In this document: positions 8,887 through 17,171 of the stretch, piece after piece
How positions within the stretch are numbered: the first letter of the stretch is position 1
Layout: each line of letters begins with the position of its first letter
Assembly (NCBI GenBank): GCA_003151535.1
Contig: PLXT01000047.1
Coordinates: 1 to 33,762 of the forward strand
From: Methanobacterium sp.
Lineage (GTDB): Archaea; Methanobacteriota; Methanobacteria; Methanobacteriales; Methanobacteriaceae
DNA length: 33,762 nucleotides
Direction of reading: 5' to 3'
Notes under the pieces: generated by a model
The model's database searches: none
Seen by the model: the letters and a program-made list of their open reading frames with translations, nothing else
What the model was told of the DNA's origin: nothing
Made by a program: the position numbers and the translations under genes

Positions 8887-9522
8887 ATGCTGAAAGAAGA
8901 GAAATACGATGGATTTTTTGAAGGATTATACAAACGAAACGAAGTATATCTATTGCTTTCAACTGCAATATTACTAATTTCCGCTCTCTTGGGTTATGCA
9001 TTAGCTGGCTTTCTAAGCCCCTTTTTAGCTGGTGTGTTTGGTGATTTAAAAAACAGAGTTGTTCAAGGACAAATACAACTCCAAACAATTCCAATTTTCG
9101 GAAACTATCTCCATATCGTCCTTGTTATCTATATTGGTGGAATAATTTTTGGAGTTGGTACTGCTATTTACCTCGTTTTTAATGGTATATATATTGGATA
9201 TTCGGCCACCCAATTTCCTCTCGGAGCTTATATTTTATATAATATCCCTCAAGGTATTCCTGAATTTATAGGCATTATAATATCAGGTGCTGCTGGATTC
9301 AGACTTGCTAGCTGTGTTTATCATATATTCCAGGGATTAACACACATGAGGTCAGACATTTCCCAAACCAATCAGTTCAAATATATATTAGAAATGAACA
9401 TGGACGAGTTCTGGGAATCTGTTAAATTGATGATTATTGCTATTGTATTCTTATTGATAGCTGCATTTATAGAAGCCAATCTGAGCATTGCATGGGCAAG
9501 CTATATCAAATCTGCAATCTAA
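8887..9522 (+). CDS. SpoIIM-like (stage II sporulation protein M family) membrane protein
   Basis: The 211-residue integral membrane protein belongs to the SpoIIM/DUF95 family, which is widespread in non-sporulating archaea. Hydrophobic segments lie at about 17-45, 70-92, 92-108, 112-145 and 177-205, giving about five transmembrane helices. The conserved NGIYIGY stretch and the glycine/proline-rich NIPQGIPEFIGIIISGAAG region are typical. The molecular function in archaea is unknown, so the sporulation name should not be taken literally. The start ATG is supported by GGGAG about 7 bases upstream. The gene is flanked by trpS and thrC but separated from both by AT-rich gaps with their own promoter elements. 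Confidence 0.85.
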   Translation: MLKEEKYDGFFEGLYKRNEVYLLLSTAILLISALLGYALAGFLSPFLAGVFGDLKNRVVQGQIQLQTIPIFGNYLHIVLVIYIGGIIFGVGTAIYLVFNGIYIGYSATQFPLGAYILYNIPQGIPEFIGIIISGAAGFRLASCVYHIFQGLTHMRSDISQTNQFKYILEMNMDEFWESVKLMIIAIVFLLIAAFIEANLSIAWASYIKSAI

Positions 9523-9567
9523 CATAATAAATTTGTTAAATATAATAATTTTAGTATTAATATATTA

Positions 9568-9593
9568 AAACAGCGATTTACACTGTTTAACAG
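9568..9593. promoter_or_regulatory. Repeated CTGTT/AACAG half-sites upstream of thrC
   Basis: AAACAG at 9568-9573, the palindrome CTGTTTAACAG at 9583-9593 and a following TTTAAAT stretch lie just upstream of a TATA-like ATTTTATAAC at 9608-9617. The clustered half-sites look like an operator for threonine synthase. No regulator is identified. Confidence 0.35.
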
Positions 9594-9644
9594 TTTAAAT
9601 TTCTAAATGATTTTATAACTATTAAAAATTAACAAGGTGATACC

Positions 9645-10841
9645 ATGATGAAGTGCATAACCTGTGGAGAACAATACGGTCTTGATGAAATAATTTACAC
9701 TTGTATAAAATGTGGATCCACTTTAGAAATTGTTTGCAGACCAGACGTTTCAAAGGATATTTTTAACTGTAGAAAATCTACCATGTGGAAGTACAAGGAG
9801 TTCATGCCAGTTGACGAATCAAAGATTGTTAGTCTTGAGGAAGGTGGAACACCGTTCTGTAAGTGCCAAAATCTCGGAGATAAACTTGGAATAGAACTTT
9901 ACGTTAAAGTTGAAGGTTCCAATCCAACAGGAAGCTTTAAAGATAGGGGCATGAGTGTTGGAATAACTAAAGCAGTTGAACTTGGAGTTAATACAGTTGG
10001 ATGTGCATCGACAGGGAACACGTCCGCATCATTAGCCGCCTACGCTGCAAGAGCAGGAAAACGCTGCATAGTACTATTACCATCTGGAAAAGTGGCATTA
10101 GGTAAACTTGCACAAGCAATGTTCCATGGTGCTGAAGTTTTATCTGTAAATGGCAATTTTGATGAAGCTTTAGAAACAATTACAGCTCTTGCACTTGAAG
10201 GACAATTATATCTTTTGAATTCAGTGAATCCATTTCGTTTGGAAGGTCAAAAATCAATAGGTTTTGAGGTGGTGGATGACCTAGGGTGGAAATCTCCAGA
10301 CAGAATTATACTCCCTGTTGGTAATGCCGGAAACATTTCAGCTATATGGAAGGGCGTTAAAGAATTTCATGAAGCAGGTTTCATCGAAGATCTTCCGATG
10401 ATGACAGGTATACAAGCTGTAGGAGCGGCACCAATAGCCAATGCAGTACGTAATGGTAAAAATAGTATAGAAATTGTTACTAATCCTGAGACTATTGCAA
10501 CAGCCATAAGAATAGGTGCACCTGTAAGTGCTCAAAAGGCACTCAGAGCAATATATGAATCTAATGGAATGGCAGAAACTGTGACAGATGATGAGATATT
10601 AGATGCCCAAAAATTGCTCGCTAGAACCGAAGGAATAGGTGTAGAGCCAGCGTCTGCTGCATCGATTGCAGGTCTTATTAAACTTGTTGAGAATGGGGAA
10701 GTAGATAAAGGAGAACAAGTAGTCTGTATAGTGACAGGACACTTATTAAAAGACCCAAATACGGCAATAAATGCTTGCGTAGAGCCTGTTGAGATTGAAG
10801 CTAGTGTTGAAGCACTTTCTAAGATTATTAACCCTAGATAG
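9645..10841 (+). CDS. thrC: Threonine synthase
   Basis: ThrC converts O-phosphohomoserine to threonine with pyridoxal phosphate. The 398-residue protein starts with a zinc ribbon-like segment (CITCGEQYG and CIKCG), common in archaeal ThrC. The PLP lysine is Lys99 in NPTGSFKDRGMS. The phosphate-binding loop is represented by GCASTGNTSASLAAYAAR. The segments PVGNAGNISAIWKG and EPASAASIAGL complete the fold type II pattern. The ATG at 9645 is followed by a second ATG, and AAGGTGAT stands 5-12 bases upstream. A stem with eight Ts follows the stop. The upstream region carries possible operator repeats. Confidence 0.95.
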   Translation: MMKCITCGEQYGLDEIIYTCIKCGSTLEIVCRPDVSKDIFNCRKSTMWKYKEFMPVDESKIVSLEEGGTPFCKCQNLGDKLGIELYVKVEGSNPTGSFKDRGMSVGITKAVELGVNTVGCASTGNTSASLAAYAARAGKRCIVLLPSGKVALGKLAQAMFHGAEVLSVNGNFDEALETITALALEGQLYLLNSVNPFRLEGQKSIGFEVVDDLGWKSPDRIILPVGNAGNISAIWKGVKEFHEAGFIEDLPMMTGIQAVGAAPIANAVRNGKNSIEIVTNPETIATAIRIGAPVSAQKALRAIYESNGMAETVTDDEILDAQKLLARTEGIGVEPASAASIAGLIKLVENGEVDKGEQVVCIVTGHLLKDPNTAINACVEPVEIEASVEALSKIINPR

Positions 10842-10851
10842 ATTCATCACA

Positions 10852-10867
10852 CCCACTTTTTTTTGGG
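10852..10867 (+). terminator. Putative thrC terminator
   Basis: CCCA and TGGG flank a run of eight Ts ten bases after the thrC stop. A T-rich run after a coding sequence is the usual archaeal termination signal. Confidence 0.5.
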
Positions 10868-11011
10868 AAATCCGAACAATTTCTATATCCCAATTATTTC
10901 CACATCACTAAATACAACACGATTTGTAATGGGCTGTCCCAATATGATATAAATCATGATGACATGACCCATCAGCATATAGATCACTAAATAATCTCAT
11001 AAATATCCGAT

Positions 11012-11020
11012 AAATATATA
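11012..11020 (+). promoter_or_regulatory. TATA box of the first histone gene
   Basis: AAATATATA lies about 60 bases before the GTG start. It predicts a transcription start near 11043 and a leader of about 30 bases containing the GAGGTGAT ribosome-binding site. Confidence 0.5.
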
Positions 11021-11074
11021 AGGGAGTACGACAACAGTGTATATTAACAATTATATAAAAATGAGGTGATTAAT

Positions 11075-11278
11075 GTGGAATTACCAATTGCTCCAATTGG
11101 AAGAATAATAAAAAATGCAGGTGCAGAAAGAGTAAGTGACGACGCTAGAGAAGCTCTAGCAAAAGCTTTAGAAGAAAAAGGTGAAACTATAGCTTCTGAA
11201 GCAGTCAAACTCGCAAAACACGCTGGAAGAAAAACTGTTAAAGCATCTGACGTCGATTTAGCCGTCAAAAGAATTTAA
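11075..11278 (+). CDS. Archaeal histone (HMf type), first copy
   Basis: This 67-residue histone-fold protein forms dimers that wrap DNA and can stack into longer hypernucleosomes. It contains only the three-helix fold. It begins ELPIAPIGRIIKNAGAERVS, the classic HMf N-terminus, and ends near HAGRKTVKASDVDLAVKRI. The conserved RKTVKASD loop contacts DNA. The chosen start is GTG 11075 because GAGGTGAT (11063-11070) sits 4 bases upstream. An earlier in-frame GTG at 11066 is inside that site and is less likely. The gene has its own promoter and is followed by long T-tracts. It lies upstream of the ribosomal L7Ae operon. A second histone gene is at 23595. Confidence 0.96.
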   Translation: MELPIAPIGRIIKNAGAERVSDDAREALAKALEEKGETIASEAVKLAKHAGRKTVKASDVDLAVKRI

Positions 11279-11282
11279 TTAG

Positions 11283-11308
11283 TTTTTTCTTTTTTCTTTT
11301 CTTTTTTA
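11283..11308 (+). terminator. T-tract terminator after histone 1
   Basis: Four T-runs of four to six bases, broken by single Cs, begin five bases after the histone stop codon. This is a strong archaeal-type termination signal without a stem. Confidence 0.65.
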
Positions 11309-11736
11309 ATCAACTATAAAGTTTTTAATTTTTGTTTTAATTTCGATATCAATGTCTAGTTTTAAGTATCAATAATTCAATAATTAGTGGTAGATCATAG
11401 ACAAAAAAACATCATATTATTCAATTTCCATATATTCATGGAAATGATAAAATAATATTCCGACCAATAGAATTTGACAATATATAGATGCTCAATCTAG
11501 AACATGTATAGTAACTTAGTGGATAATAATATCCAGAGAAATATACGGACTTAAATGTCAATACACTCTGTAAGTTCCAGTAAGTGAGCTTCGAGCAAAC
11601 TATATATAACATGATATTGAAATATGCAATAGACTAATTTTGAACTTGAAAAAATCATTCTATAAATTTAATTTGTTTACAAATTAGAATTTGATTTATC
11701 AGTGTTTTTTAACAGTCATTTCTGATCGGAAGAACT
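11309..11736. other. Gene-free stretch between histone and L7Ae
   Basis: No coding frame of note is seen in this region of about 430 bases. It does hold structure. There is an imperfect stem at 11414-11459, whose inner arms ATTTCCAT and ATGGAAAT flank ATATTC. There is a 6-bp hairpin at 11520-11535 (TGGATA/TATCCA), and a TATATATA element at 11601-11608. These could belong to a small RNA or an upstream promoter of the ribosomal operon. Neither is proven. Confidence 0.4.
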
Positions 11737-11748
11737 TTTATATATATT
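11737..11748 (+). promoter_or_regulatory. TATA box of the L7Ae operon
   Basis: TTTATATATATT lies about 65 bases before the L7Ae ATG and is preceded by an A/G-rich possible BRE. A transcription start near 11764 would give a leader of about 47 bases that contains the hairpin at 11772-11790. Confidence 0.55.
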
Positions 11749-11766
11749 AAATATAAAAGTATGATC

Positions 11767-11804
<38 letters not shown>

Positions 11805-11810
11805 TAATAA

Positions 11811-12182
<372 letters not shown>

Positions 12183-12204
12183 GTAAAAGACTATTTTTTA
12201 CAAT

Positions 12205-12222
12205 GAAAGGCCCATGCCTTTC
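12205..12222 (+). terminator. Hairpin between rpl7ae and rps28e
   Basis: GAAAGG and CCTTTC form a perfect 6-bp stem around the loop CCCATG, followed by TCATTTTA. It may be a partial terminator or processing site that lowers or separates expression of the downstream genes. It lies just before the eS28 ribosome-binding site. Confidence 0.35.
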
Positions 12223-12245
12223 TCATTTTAATTGAAGGTGATTAT

Positions 12246-12452
12246 ATGGAAGATGGAACTCCTGCTGAAATTATAGAAGTTCTGAAAAGAACTGGAATGA
12301 CTGGAGAAGTCATGCAGGTTAAATGCAGAATACTAGATGGAAGAGACAAGGGAAGGATACTCACAAGAAACGTCATGGGAGCAATACGGGAAGGTGACAT
12401 TTTAATGTTACTGGACACAATAAGGGAAGCTAAGGAAATCCGTACCCCATAA
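12246..12452 (+). CDS. rps28e: Ribosomal protein eS28
   Basis: This is a 68-residue small-subunit protein with the OB-like S28e fold, located near the mRNA exit site of the 30S subunit. The typical segments VLKRTGMTGEVMQVKCRILD and GRILTRNVMGAIREGDILML are present. The C-terminal EAKEIRTP is close to the conserved end of the family. GAAGGTGATTAT precedes the ATG. The gene lies between rpl7ae and rpl24e in the conserved order. Confidence 0.96.
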   Translation: MEDGTPAEIIEVLKRTGMTGEVMQVKCRILDGRDKGRILTRNVMGAIREGDILMLLDTIREAKEIRTP

Positions 12453-12468
12453 TTAAAAGGTGTTTAAT

Positions 12469-12630
12469 ATGAGAACATGTTCATTCTGTAAAGAAGAAAT
12501 TGAAGAAGGCACAGGAAAGATGTACGTCAAGAAGGATGGTACAGTATATTTCTTCTGCAGCAGCAAATGTGAGAAAAACCAGATTGGACTCGGAAGAGTT
12601 CCAAGAAAAGTTAAGTGGGTTAAAAAATGA
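12469..12630 (+). CDS. rpl24e: Ribosomal protein eL24
   Basis: This short large-subunit protein of 53 residues contains only the zinc-binding core found in archaea. The four zinc cysteines are Cys4, Cys7, Cys30 and Cys34 (RTCSFCKEE and YFFCSSKCEKNQ). The end GLGRVPRKVKWVKK is typical. The start ATG at 12469 follows AAAAGGTGTTTAAT. The stop overlaps the ndk start as ATGA (12627-12630), so the two genes are translationally coupled. It is easily missed because it is so short. Confidence 0.95.
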   Translation: MRTCSFCKEEIEEGTGKMYVKKDGTVYFFCSSKCEKNQIGLGRVPRKVKWVKK

Positions 12631-13085
12631 AACAGAGAAGTTTTGTAATGTTAAAACCAGATGCAGTCAAAAGAAGACTCATTGGAACGGTTTTAGGCAA
12701 GTTTGAAAAACGCGGTCTTAAGATCATGGCAGCGAAGATGATGTTTATCGACACAAACCTGGCCAAAAAACATTACGGAGAACACTCTGAAAAACCTTTC
12801 TTCGACGACTTGGTGGAATACATAACATCAGGTCCAGTTCTTGCAACTGTAATTGAAGGAGAAGAATGTATAGCCCTAATCAGAAGGATGGTAGGTGCTA
12901 CAAATCCACAGGAAGCTGATCTGGGAACAATCAGAGGCGATTATGCCATTGATACCGGAAGAAATATTATCCACGCATCAGATTCAGCTGATTCAGCAGC
13001 AAGAGAAATTTCACTATTTTTCGAAGACTCTGAGATCTGTGAGTACAAACTGCCTGATGAAGAATTAATATACGAAGAACCATAA
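12627..13085 (+). CDS. ndk: Nucleoside diphosphate kinase
   Basis: Ndk moves the gamma-phosphate from ATP to other (d)NDPs, supplying GTP for the initiation factors encoded next to it. The 152-residue protein begins RSFVMLKPDAVKRRLIG, the family N-terminus. The phosphorylated active-site histidine is His116 in RNIIHASDS. GTIRGDY is also present. The start overlaps the eL24 stop by four bases. A small hairpin (13089-13113) and the infB ribosome-binding site follow. Its place between eL24 and IF2 is conserved in many archaea. Confidence 0.97.
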   Translation: MKQRSFVMLKPDAVKRRLIGTVLGKFEKRGLKIMAAKMMFIDTNLAKKHYGEHSEKPFFDDLVEYITSGPVLATVIEGEECIALIRRMVGATNPQEADLGTIRGDYAIDTGRNIIHASDSADSAAREISLFFEDSEICEYKLPDEELIYEEP

Positions 13086-13088
13086 AAT

Positions 13089-13113
13089 AGAGCTCTTAAT
13101 TTTTTTAAGCTCT
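13089..13113 (+). other. Short inverted repeat between ndk and infB
   Basis: AGAGCT-C-TTAA and TTAAGCTCT can pair with one bulged base around a T-rich loop. It may be an RNA processing or weak termination site within the operon. Confidence 0.3.
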
Positions 13114-13134
13114 TAATTTCTTTGGAGGTTAAAA

Positions 13135-14922
13135 TTGAAGATTCGATCACCAATAGTGTCTGTTTTAGGTCATGTTGACCATGGTAAAACCACCCTTCTA
13201 GATTATATAAGGGGCGGTGCAATGGCCCAAAATGAAGCAGGTGGAATAACTCAACATATAGGTGGAACTGAAATTCCAATGGAAGTCATTGAAACCATAT
13301 GCGGAGACCTCCTGAAGAAGTTAGATATCAGGGAAACCATGCCCGGATTATTTTTCATAGACACTCCAGGTCACGAAGCATTCACAACTCTCCGTAAAAG
13401 AGGTGGTGCACTTGCAGATCTTGCAATACTCGTAGTAGATATTAAAGAGGGATTCAAACCCCAAACCTACGAGGCACTAAATATACTCAAAACTTTTAAA
13501 ACCCCATTTGTTGTTGCAGCAACCAAGATCGATAGGGTCTATGGTTGGGAAACACATAAAGGTTTGTCATTCATGCAAACCTATAAAAAACAGGCTGCAA
13601 ATGTACAGGAAAAACTTGACACTGGTATTTATGAATTGTTAGGAATACTTCATGATGAAGGCTTTGAATCTGAGAGGTTTGACCGTGTTGAAAACTTCGC
13701 AAAACAGATCTGCATCATCCCAATAAGTGCAAAAACTGGTGAAGGAATACCCGAACTTTTAACCATGTTGATGGGACTTGCTCAACAGTATTTAAAAAAA
13801 CAGTTGCAGTTAGAACAAGATGCTCCTGCGAAGGGAACCATATTAGAAGTTAAAGAGGAAAAAGGCCTTGGTGTGACTGTTGATGCTGTTATATATGAGG
13901 GTATTCTCAGAAAAAATGACACTATACTTTTAACCAGCCTTGACAAAGTTATAACAACTAAAATAAGATCATTATTAAAACCTAGACCACTTGAGGAGAT
14001 GAGAGACTCTAAAAAACGTTTCCAAAAGGTTGACGAAGTTGTTGCAGCAGCAGGAATCAAGATCGTTGCCCCAAAAATTGAAAACGTTATTTCAGGTTCA
14101 CCACTCAGAGTTGCTAGAGGAAATTTAGAAGGGGTCAAGGAAGAGATACTCAATGAAATTGAAAGTATCAAAATAGACACCGATGAAATGGGTGTTATAG
14201 TAAAGGCAGATACACTAGGATCACTAGAAGCACTTGTAAGCATGTTAAAAGACATGGACGTACCTATAAGAACCGCTGATATCGGCGACATCTCCAGAAG
14301 AGATGTTGTAGAAGCATCAATAGTTCAAAAGGATAATCCAGAGTACGGTGTGATAATAGCATTCAACATTAAAATACTACCATCAGCATCTGAGGAAATT
14401 AAAGCCACAAGTGTAAAACTATTCTCTGCAGATGTTATTTATCAACTCACAGAAGATTATGCTGAATGGACAGCTGCAGCAGAAGAGAGAAAGAAAAAAG
14501 AATGGATAGATTCAATAATACGTCCTGCAAAAATACGTATAATCCCTAAACTCGTGTTCAGATTTAGTAAACCAGCCATAGCCGGGATTGAAGGGCTTGG
14601 AGGTACTGTTAAAAAAGATAACATCCTAATAAGCGACACCGGTAGAAGGGTTGGTAAAGTTGAGAGCATGCAGGACAAGGGTGACAATAAACCATCAACA
14701 TCCAAAGGACAGCAAGTTGCCATGGCCATTAAAGATGCTGTTTTTGGAAAAGATTTCGAAGAAGGTGATGTTCTCTATGTGGACATACCGGAAGGTCACT
14801 ACAAAATTCTAGAATCAGAGCTTAAGTCCAAACTTTCAGAGGACGAACTTCAGATACTCGAAGAACTAGTTGAAATAAAGAGAAAAGAAGACAGTCTTTG
14901 GGGGCTTAGAGCAGAATATTAA
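13135..14922 (+). CDS. infB: Translation initiation factor aIF5B (IF2 homologue)
   Basis: This GTPase promotes subunit joining and initiator-tRNA placement. The protein has 595 residues and starts at TTG 13135, with GGAGG at 13124-13128. The G1 loop GHVDHGKTT is at 12-20. Switch II appears as IDTPGHEAFTTLRKRGG, and the G4 element as AATKIDRVYGW, where archaeal aIF5B has TKID. Domain II, the central domain III (VIVKADTLGSLEALVSML) and a C-terminal beta-barrel (IRIIPKLVFR) follow in order. Short length with no long N-terminal extension is normal for archaea. No intein is inserted in the G domain. Confidence 0.96.
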   Translation: MKIRSPIVSVLGHVDHGKTTLLDYIRGGAMAQNEAGGITQHIGGTEIPMEVIETICGDLLKKLDIRETMPGLFFIDTPGHEAFTTLRKRGGALADLAILVVDIKEGFKPQTYEALNILKTFKTPFVVAATKIDRVYGWETHKGLSFMQTYKKQAANVQEKLDTGIYELLGILHDEGFESERFDRVENFAKQICIIPISAKTGEGIPELLTMLMGLAQQYLKKQLQLEQDAPAKGTILEVKEEKGLGVTVDAVIYEGILRKNDTILLTSLDKVITTKIRSLLKPRPLEEMRDSKKRFQKVDEVVAAAGIKIVAPKIENVISGSPLRVARGNLEGVKEEILNEIESIKIDTDEMGVIVKADTLGSLEALVSMLKDMDVPIRTADIGDISRRDVVEASIVQKDNPEYGVIIAFNIKILPSASEEIKATSVKLFSADVIYQLTEDYAEWTAAAEERKKKEWIDSIIRPAKIRIIPKLVFRFSKPAIAGIEGLGGTVKKDNILISDTGRRVGKVESMQDKGDNKPSTSKGQQVAMAIKDAVFGKDFEEGDVLYVDIPEGHYKILESELKSKLSEDELQILEELVEIKRKEDSLWGLRAEY

Positions 14923-14962
14923 CTCCCATTTTAATTTAGAATAAAATTCAGATATATATTAA

Positions 14963-14979
14963 TGATTCTTAACGAATCA
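14963..14979. other. Inverted repeat before rps6e
   Basis: TGATTC and GAATCA flank TTAAC, about 40 bases after infB. It could help end the infB transcript or control rps6e. The AT-rich TAAATAATATAG near 15014 may be the rps6e TATA element. Confidence 0.25.
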
Positions 14980-15059
14980 ACCATGATCATTGATTTACAC
15001 AATGGAAAACGATAAATAATATAGATTATAAAGAACCAGAGTAAGATGGAGGAGATATA

Positions 15060-15437
15060 TTGGCATTTAAATTAGTTATTTCAGAAGGCGAAATGAGCCA
15101 CCAAGTCGAAGTAGATACTGCAGAGTCAAAAAAACTCATTGGATTAATAATCGGTGAGGAATTCGATGCTTCTCTTGTTGGTTTAGCTGGATACAAACTC
15201 AAAATAACCGGTGGAAGCGATAAAAATGGTTTTCCTATGAAAAAGGATGTAGACGGACAAAGAAGGATAAAAAGTCTTCTAGCCGGGGGAATAGGTTTTA
15301 ATCCAAAAAGAGATGGACAGAGAAGAAGAAAAACTGTCCGTGGAAATACAGTATCCAACGATATAGTTCAGATCAACACTATCGTTACCCAGAAGGGTGA
15401 AAAGGATATAAAAGAAATTTTAGAAAGTGAGGAGTAA
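15060..15437 (+). CDS. rps6e: Ribosomal protein eS6
   Basis: This small-subunit protein of 125 residues represents the conserved core of S6e without the eukaryotic C-terminal tail. The segments LVGLAGYKLKITGGSDKNGF, GFNPKRDGQRRRKTVRGNT and the basic middle part are diagnostic. The start is TTG 15060, supported by GATGGAGGAGATATA directly upstream. The next gene, eif2g, follows after 19 bases, so the two are very likely co-transcribed. Confidence 0.96.
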   Translation: MAFKLVISEGEMSHQVEVDTAESKKLIGLIIGEEFDASLVGLAGYKLKITGGSDKNGFPMKKDVDGQRRIKSLLAGGIGFNPKRDGQRRRKTVRGNTVSNDIVQINTIVTQKGEKDIKEILESEE

Positions 15438-15456
15438 AGCTTACGGGTGTAATATC

Positions 15457-16683
15457 GTGAAAGTACAGTCTGAAATAAACATAGGGCTAGTGGGACATGT
15501 TGACCACGGCAAAACAACTCTGACAAAAGCCCTATCCGGCATATGGACAGACACACACAGCGAAGAAACAAAGAGAGGTATCTCAATTCGGTTGGGTTAT
15601 GCTGACATAACCTTACGTAAATGCACTACTTGTCCGGCTCCACAGTGTTTCACAACTGCGTTAGTATGCAGTCACTGTGGAGAGGAGACAAGTACACTTC
15701 GAAAGGTATCCTTCGTTGATTCACCAGGACATGAAACATTAATGGCTACCATGCTTTCAGGGGCAGCCATAATGGACGGAGCTGTTCTTGTGATAGCTGC
15801 CAATGAACCTTGTCCACAACCACAAACCAAAGAACATCTAATGGCACTCGATGTTATCGGTGTCAAGGAAGTTATAGTGGTTCAAAATAAAATAGATATT
15901 GTTTCAAAAGAAAGGGCAATAGAAAGCTATAACGAAATTAAAGAATTTGTTAAGGGAACCTGCGCAGAAGATGCTCATATAATACCAGTTTCTGCTCAGC
16001 AAGGTGCAAACATCGACATTTTAATAGAAGTTATACAAGAGAACGTTCGAACTCCTAGGAGATCACTTAGGAAATCCCCGAGGATGTTCGTTGCAAGGTC
16101 ATTCGATATTAACAAACCAGGATCTAGTCCTGAAAATATCCAAGGCGGAGTAATAGGCGGTTCACTTATTCAGGGAAAACTCAAAGTTGGAGACGAACTG
16201 GAAATAAAGCCAGGAATCCAAATTAAAAATAAGGGAAAACTTGAGTGGATGAGTTTACATTCTGAGATCACTGGTCTTGTTGCAGCAGGTGAAAATGTTG
16301 ATGAAATTGGCCCCGGAGGATTAATAGGTGTTGGTACAAAATTAGATCCAGCACTTACCAAGGCAGATTCATTATCTGGATCAGTCGCTGGAAAACCTGG
16401 TACACTACCACCAATAATGCACAGCTTCATAATGAAAACTCATCTACTGGATAGGGTTGTTGGTACCAAAGAGGAACGTAAAGTTGACCCAATAAAATCT
16501 TCTGAACTCCTCATGATAAACATTGGAACATCAACATCTGTTGGTACTGTAACCAGCGCAAGGAAAAACGAAGTTGAAGTCAACCTCAAATTACCTGTAT
16601 GTGCTGAAGAAGGCCAAAGAGTAGCTTTAAGCAGGCGTGTAGGAGCAAGGTGGAGGTTAATTGGATATGGTATCATCAAATAA
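15457..16683 (+). CDS. eif2g: Translation initiation factor aIF2 gamma subunit
   Basis: The GTPase subunit of aIF2 carries Met-tRNAi to the ribosome. The protein from GTG 15457 has 408 residues, the usual archaeal length. G1 is GHVDHGKTT at 13-21. Switch II is VDSPGHETLMATM, and the G4 element NKID appears in VVQNKIDIVSKE. A zinc-knuckle-like segment with Cys pairs follows switch I (CTTCPAPQCF and CSHCG). Domains II and III contain RSFDINKPG and GTKEERKVDPIKSSELLMIN. I chose GTG 15457 over the in-frame GTG 15427 because GGGTG at 15445-15449 has correct spacing and the longer form adds an unrelated 10-residue head inside rps6e. Confidence 0.95.
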   Translation: MKVQSEINIGLVGHVDHGKTTLTKALSGIWTDTHSEETKRGISIRLGYADITLRKCTTCPAPQCFTTALVCSHCGEETSTLRKVSFVDSPGHETLMATMLSGAAIMDGAVLVIAANEPCPQPQTKEHLMALDVIGVKEVIVVQNKIDIVSKERAIESYNEIKEFVKGTCAEDAHIIPVSAQQGANIDILIEVIQENVRTPRRSLRKSPRMFVARSFDINKPGSSPENIQGGVIGGSLIQGKLKVGDELEIKPGIQIKNKGKLEWMSLHSEITGLVAAGENVDEIGPGGLIGVGTKLDPALTKADSLSGSVAGKPGTLPPIMHSFIMKTHLLDRVVGTKEERKVDPIKSSELLMINIGTSTSVGTVTSARKNEVEVNLKLPVCAEEGQRVALSRRVGARWRLIGYGIIK

Positions 16684-17082
16684 TTGTGAGGCAATTCTAG
16701 ACGCAAATTTTTTATGATGTCGGCTCAGTTTCATGTAGACGTTGTTAGTGAACTTGAGAAGATCCTTCCATCTTGCAAATTATTAGTTCCAACAGCTGTT
16801 CTAAAGGAACTCAGTCGTATAAAAAATAGGACTAAGGGTAAAAATAAAATCGCAGCATCCATAGCCATAAAAATCGCAACATCTCCCCCTATTGAAGTTC
16901 TAGAAATGGAACAAAAACAAGGGGAAAGTGTTGATGATTCACTTCTCAGATTATCAGGAAAATCACGTTTGTTATGTACTAATGATCGTGAATTAAGAAT
17001 AAAAGCACGGGAAAAAGACATTAATGTTATATTCCTGCGCCAAAGAAGATATTTGGATGTTGATGGACATTTAAACCCCTAA
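16667..17082 (+). pseudogene. Fcf1/Utp24-like PIN-domain protein (COG1412-like), frameshifted after codon 15
   Basis: The intact gene would begin at ATG 16667, overlapping the last 17 bases of eif2g, behind a strong GGAGG at 16652-16656. It reads EAILDANF, which holds the first catalytic PIN aspartate. The frame then meets TGA at 16715-16717. One base is missing from the T6 run at 16708-16713. In the next frame, from ATG 16714, the protein continues normally as MMSAQFHVDVVSELEKIL, LVPTAVLKELSRI, ESVDDSLLRLSG and LLCTNDRELRIKAREK to VIFLRQRRYL. The family is linked to rRNA processing and sits after eIF2gamma in many archaea. A separate start at 16714 would lack the first aspartate and has no good ribosome-binding site. 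Sequencing error or slippage in the T run cannot be excluded. Confidence 0.85.
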
Positions 17083-17171
17083 TCATCACAATTTTATGAT
17101 CATATTCTGATAACTTATTTATCATTAAAAAAATGAATTATCAACCCTAAAGGTTGCAGGAGGAATTAATT

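Noticed and set aside
12500..12706. 68-codon frame overlapping eL24 and ndk
   Set aside because: It is another frame of two well-supported overlapping genes and contains no family motif.
13782..14291. Long open frame on the minus strand inside infB
   Set aside because: It lies wholly within the well-supported IF2 gene, has a serine/isoleucine-rich composition typical of an antisense shadow and no ribosome-binding site.
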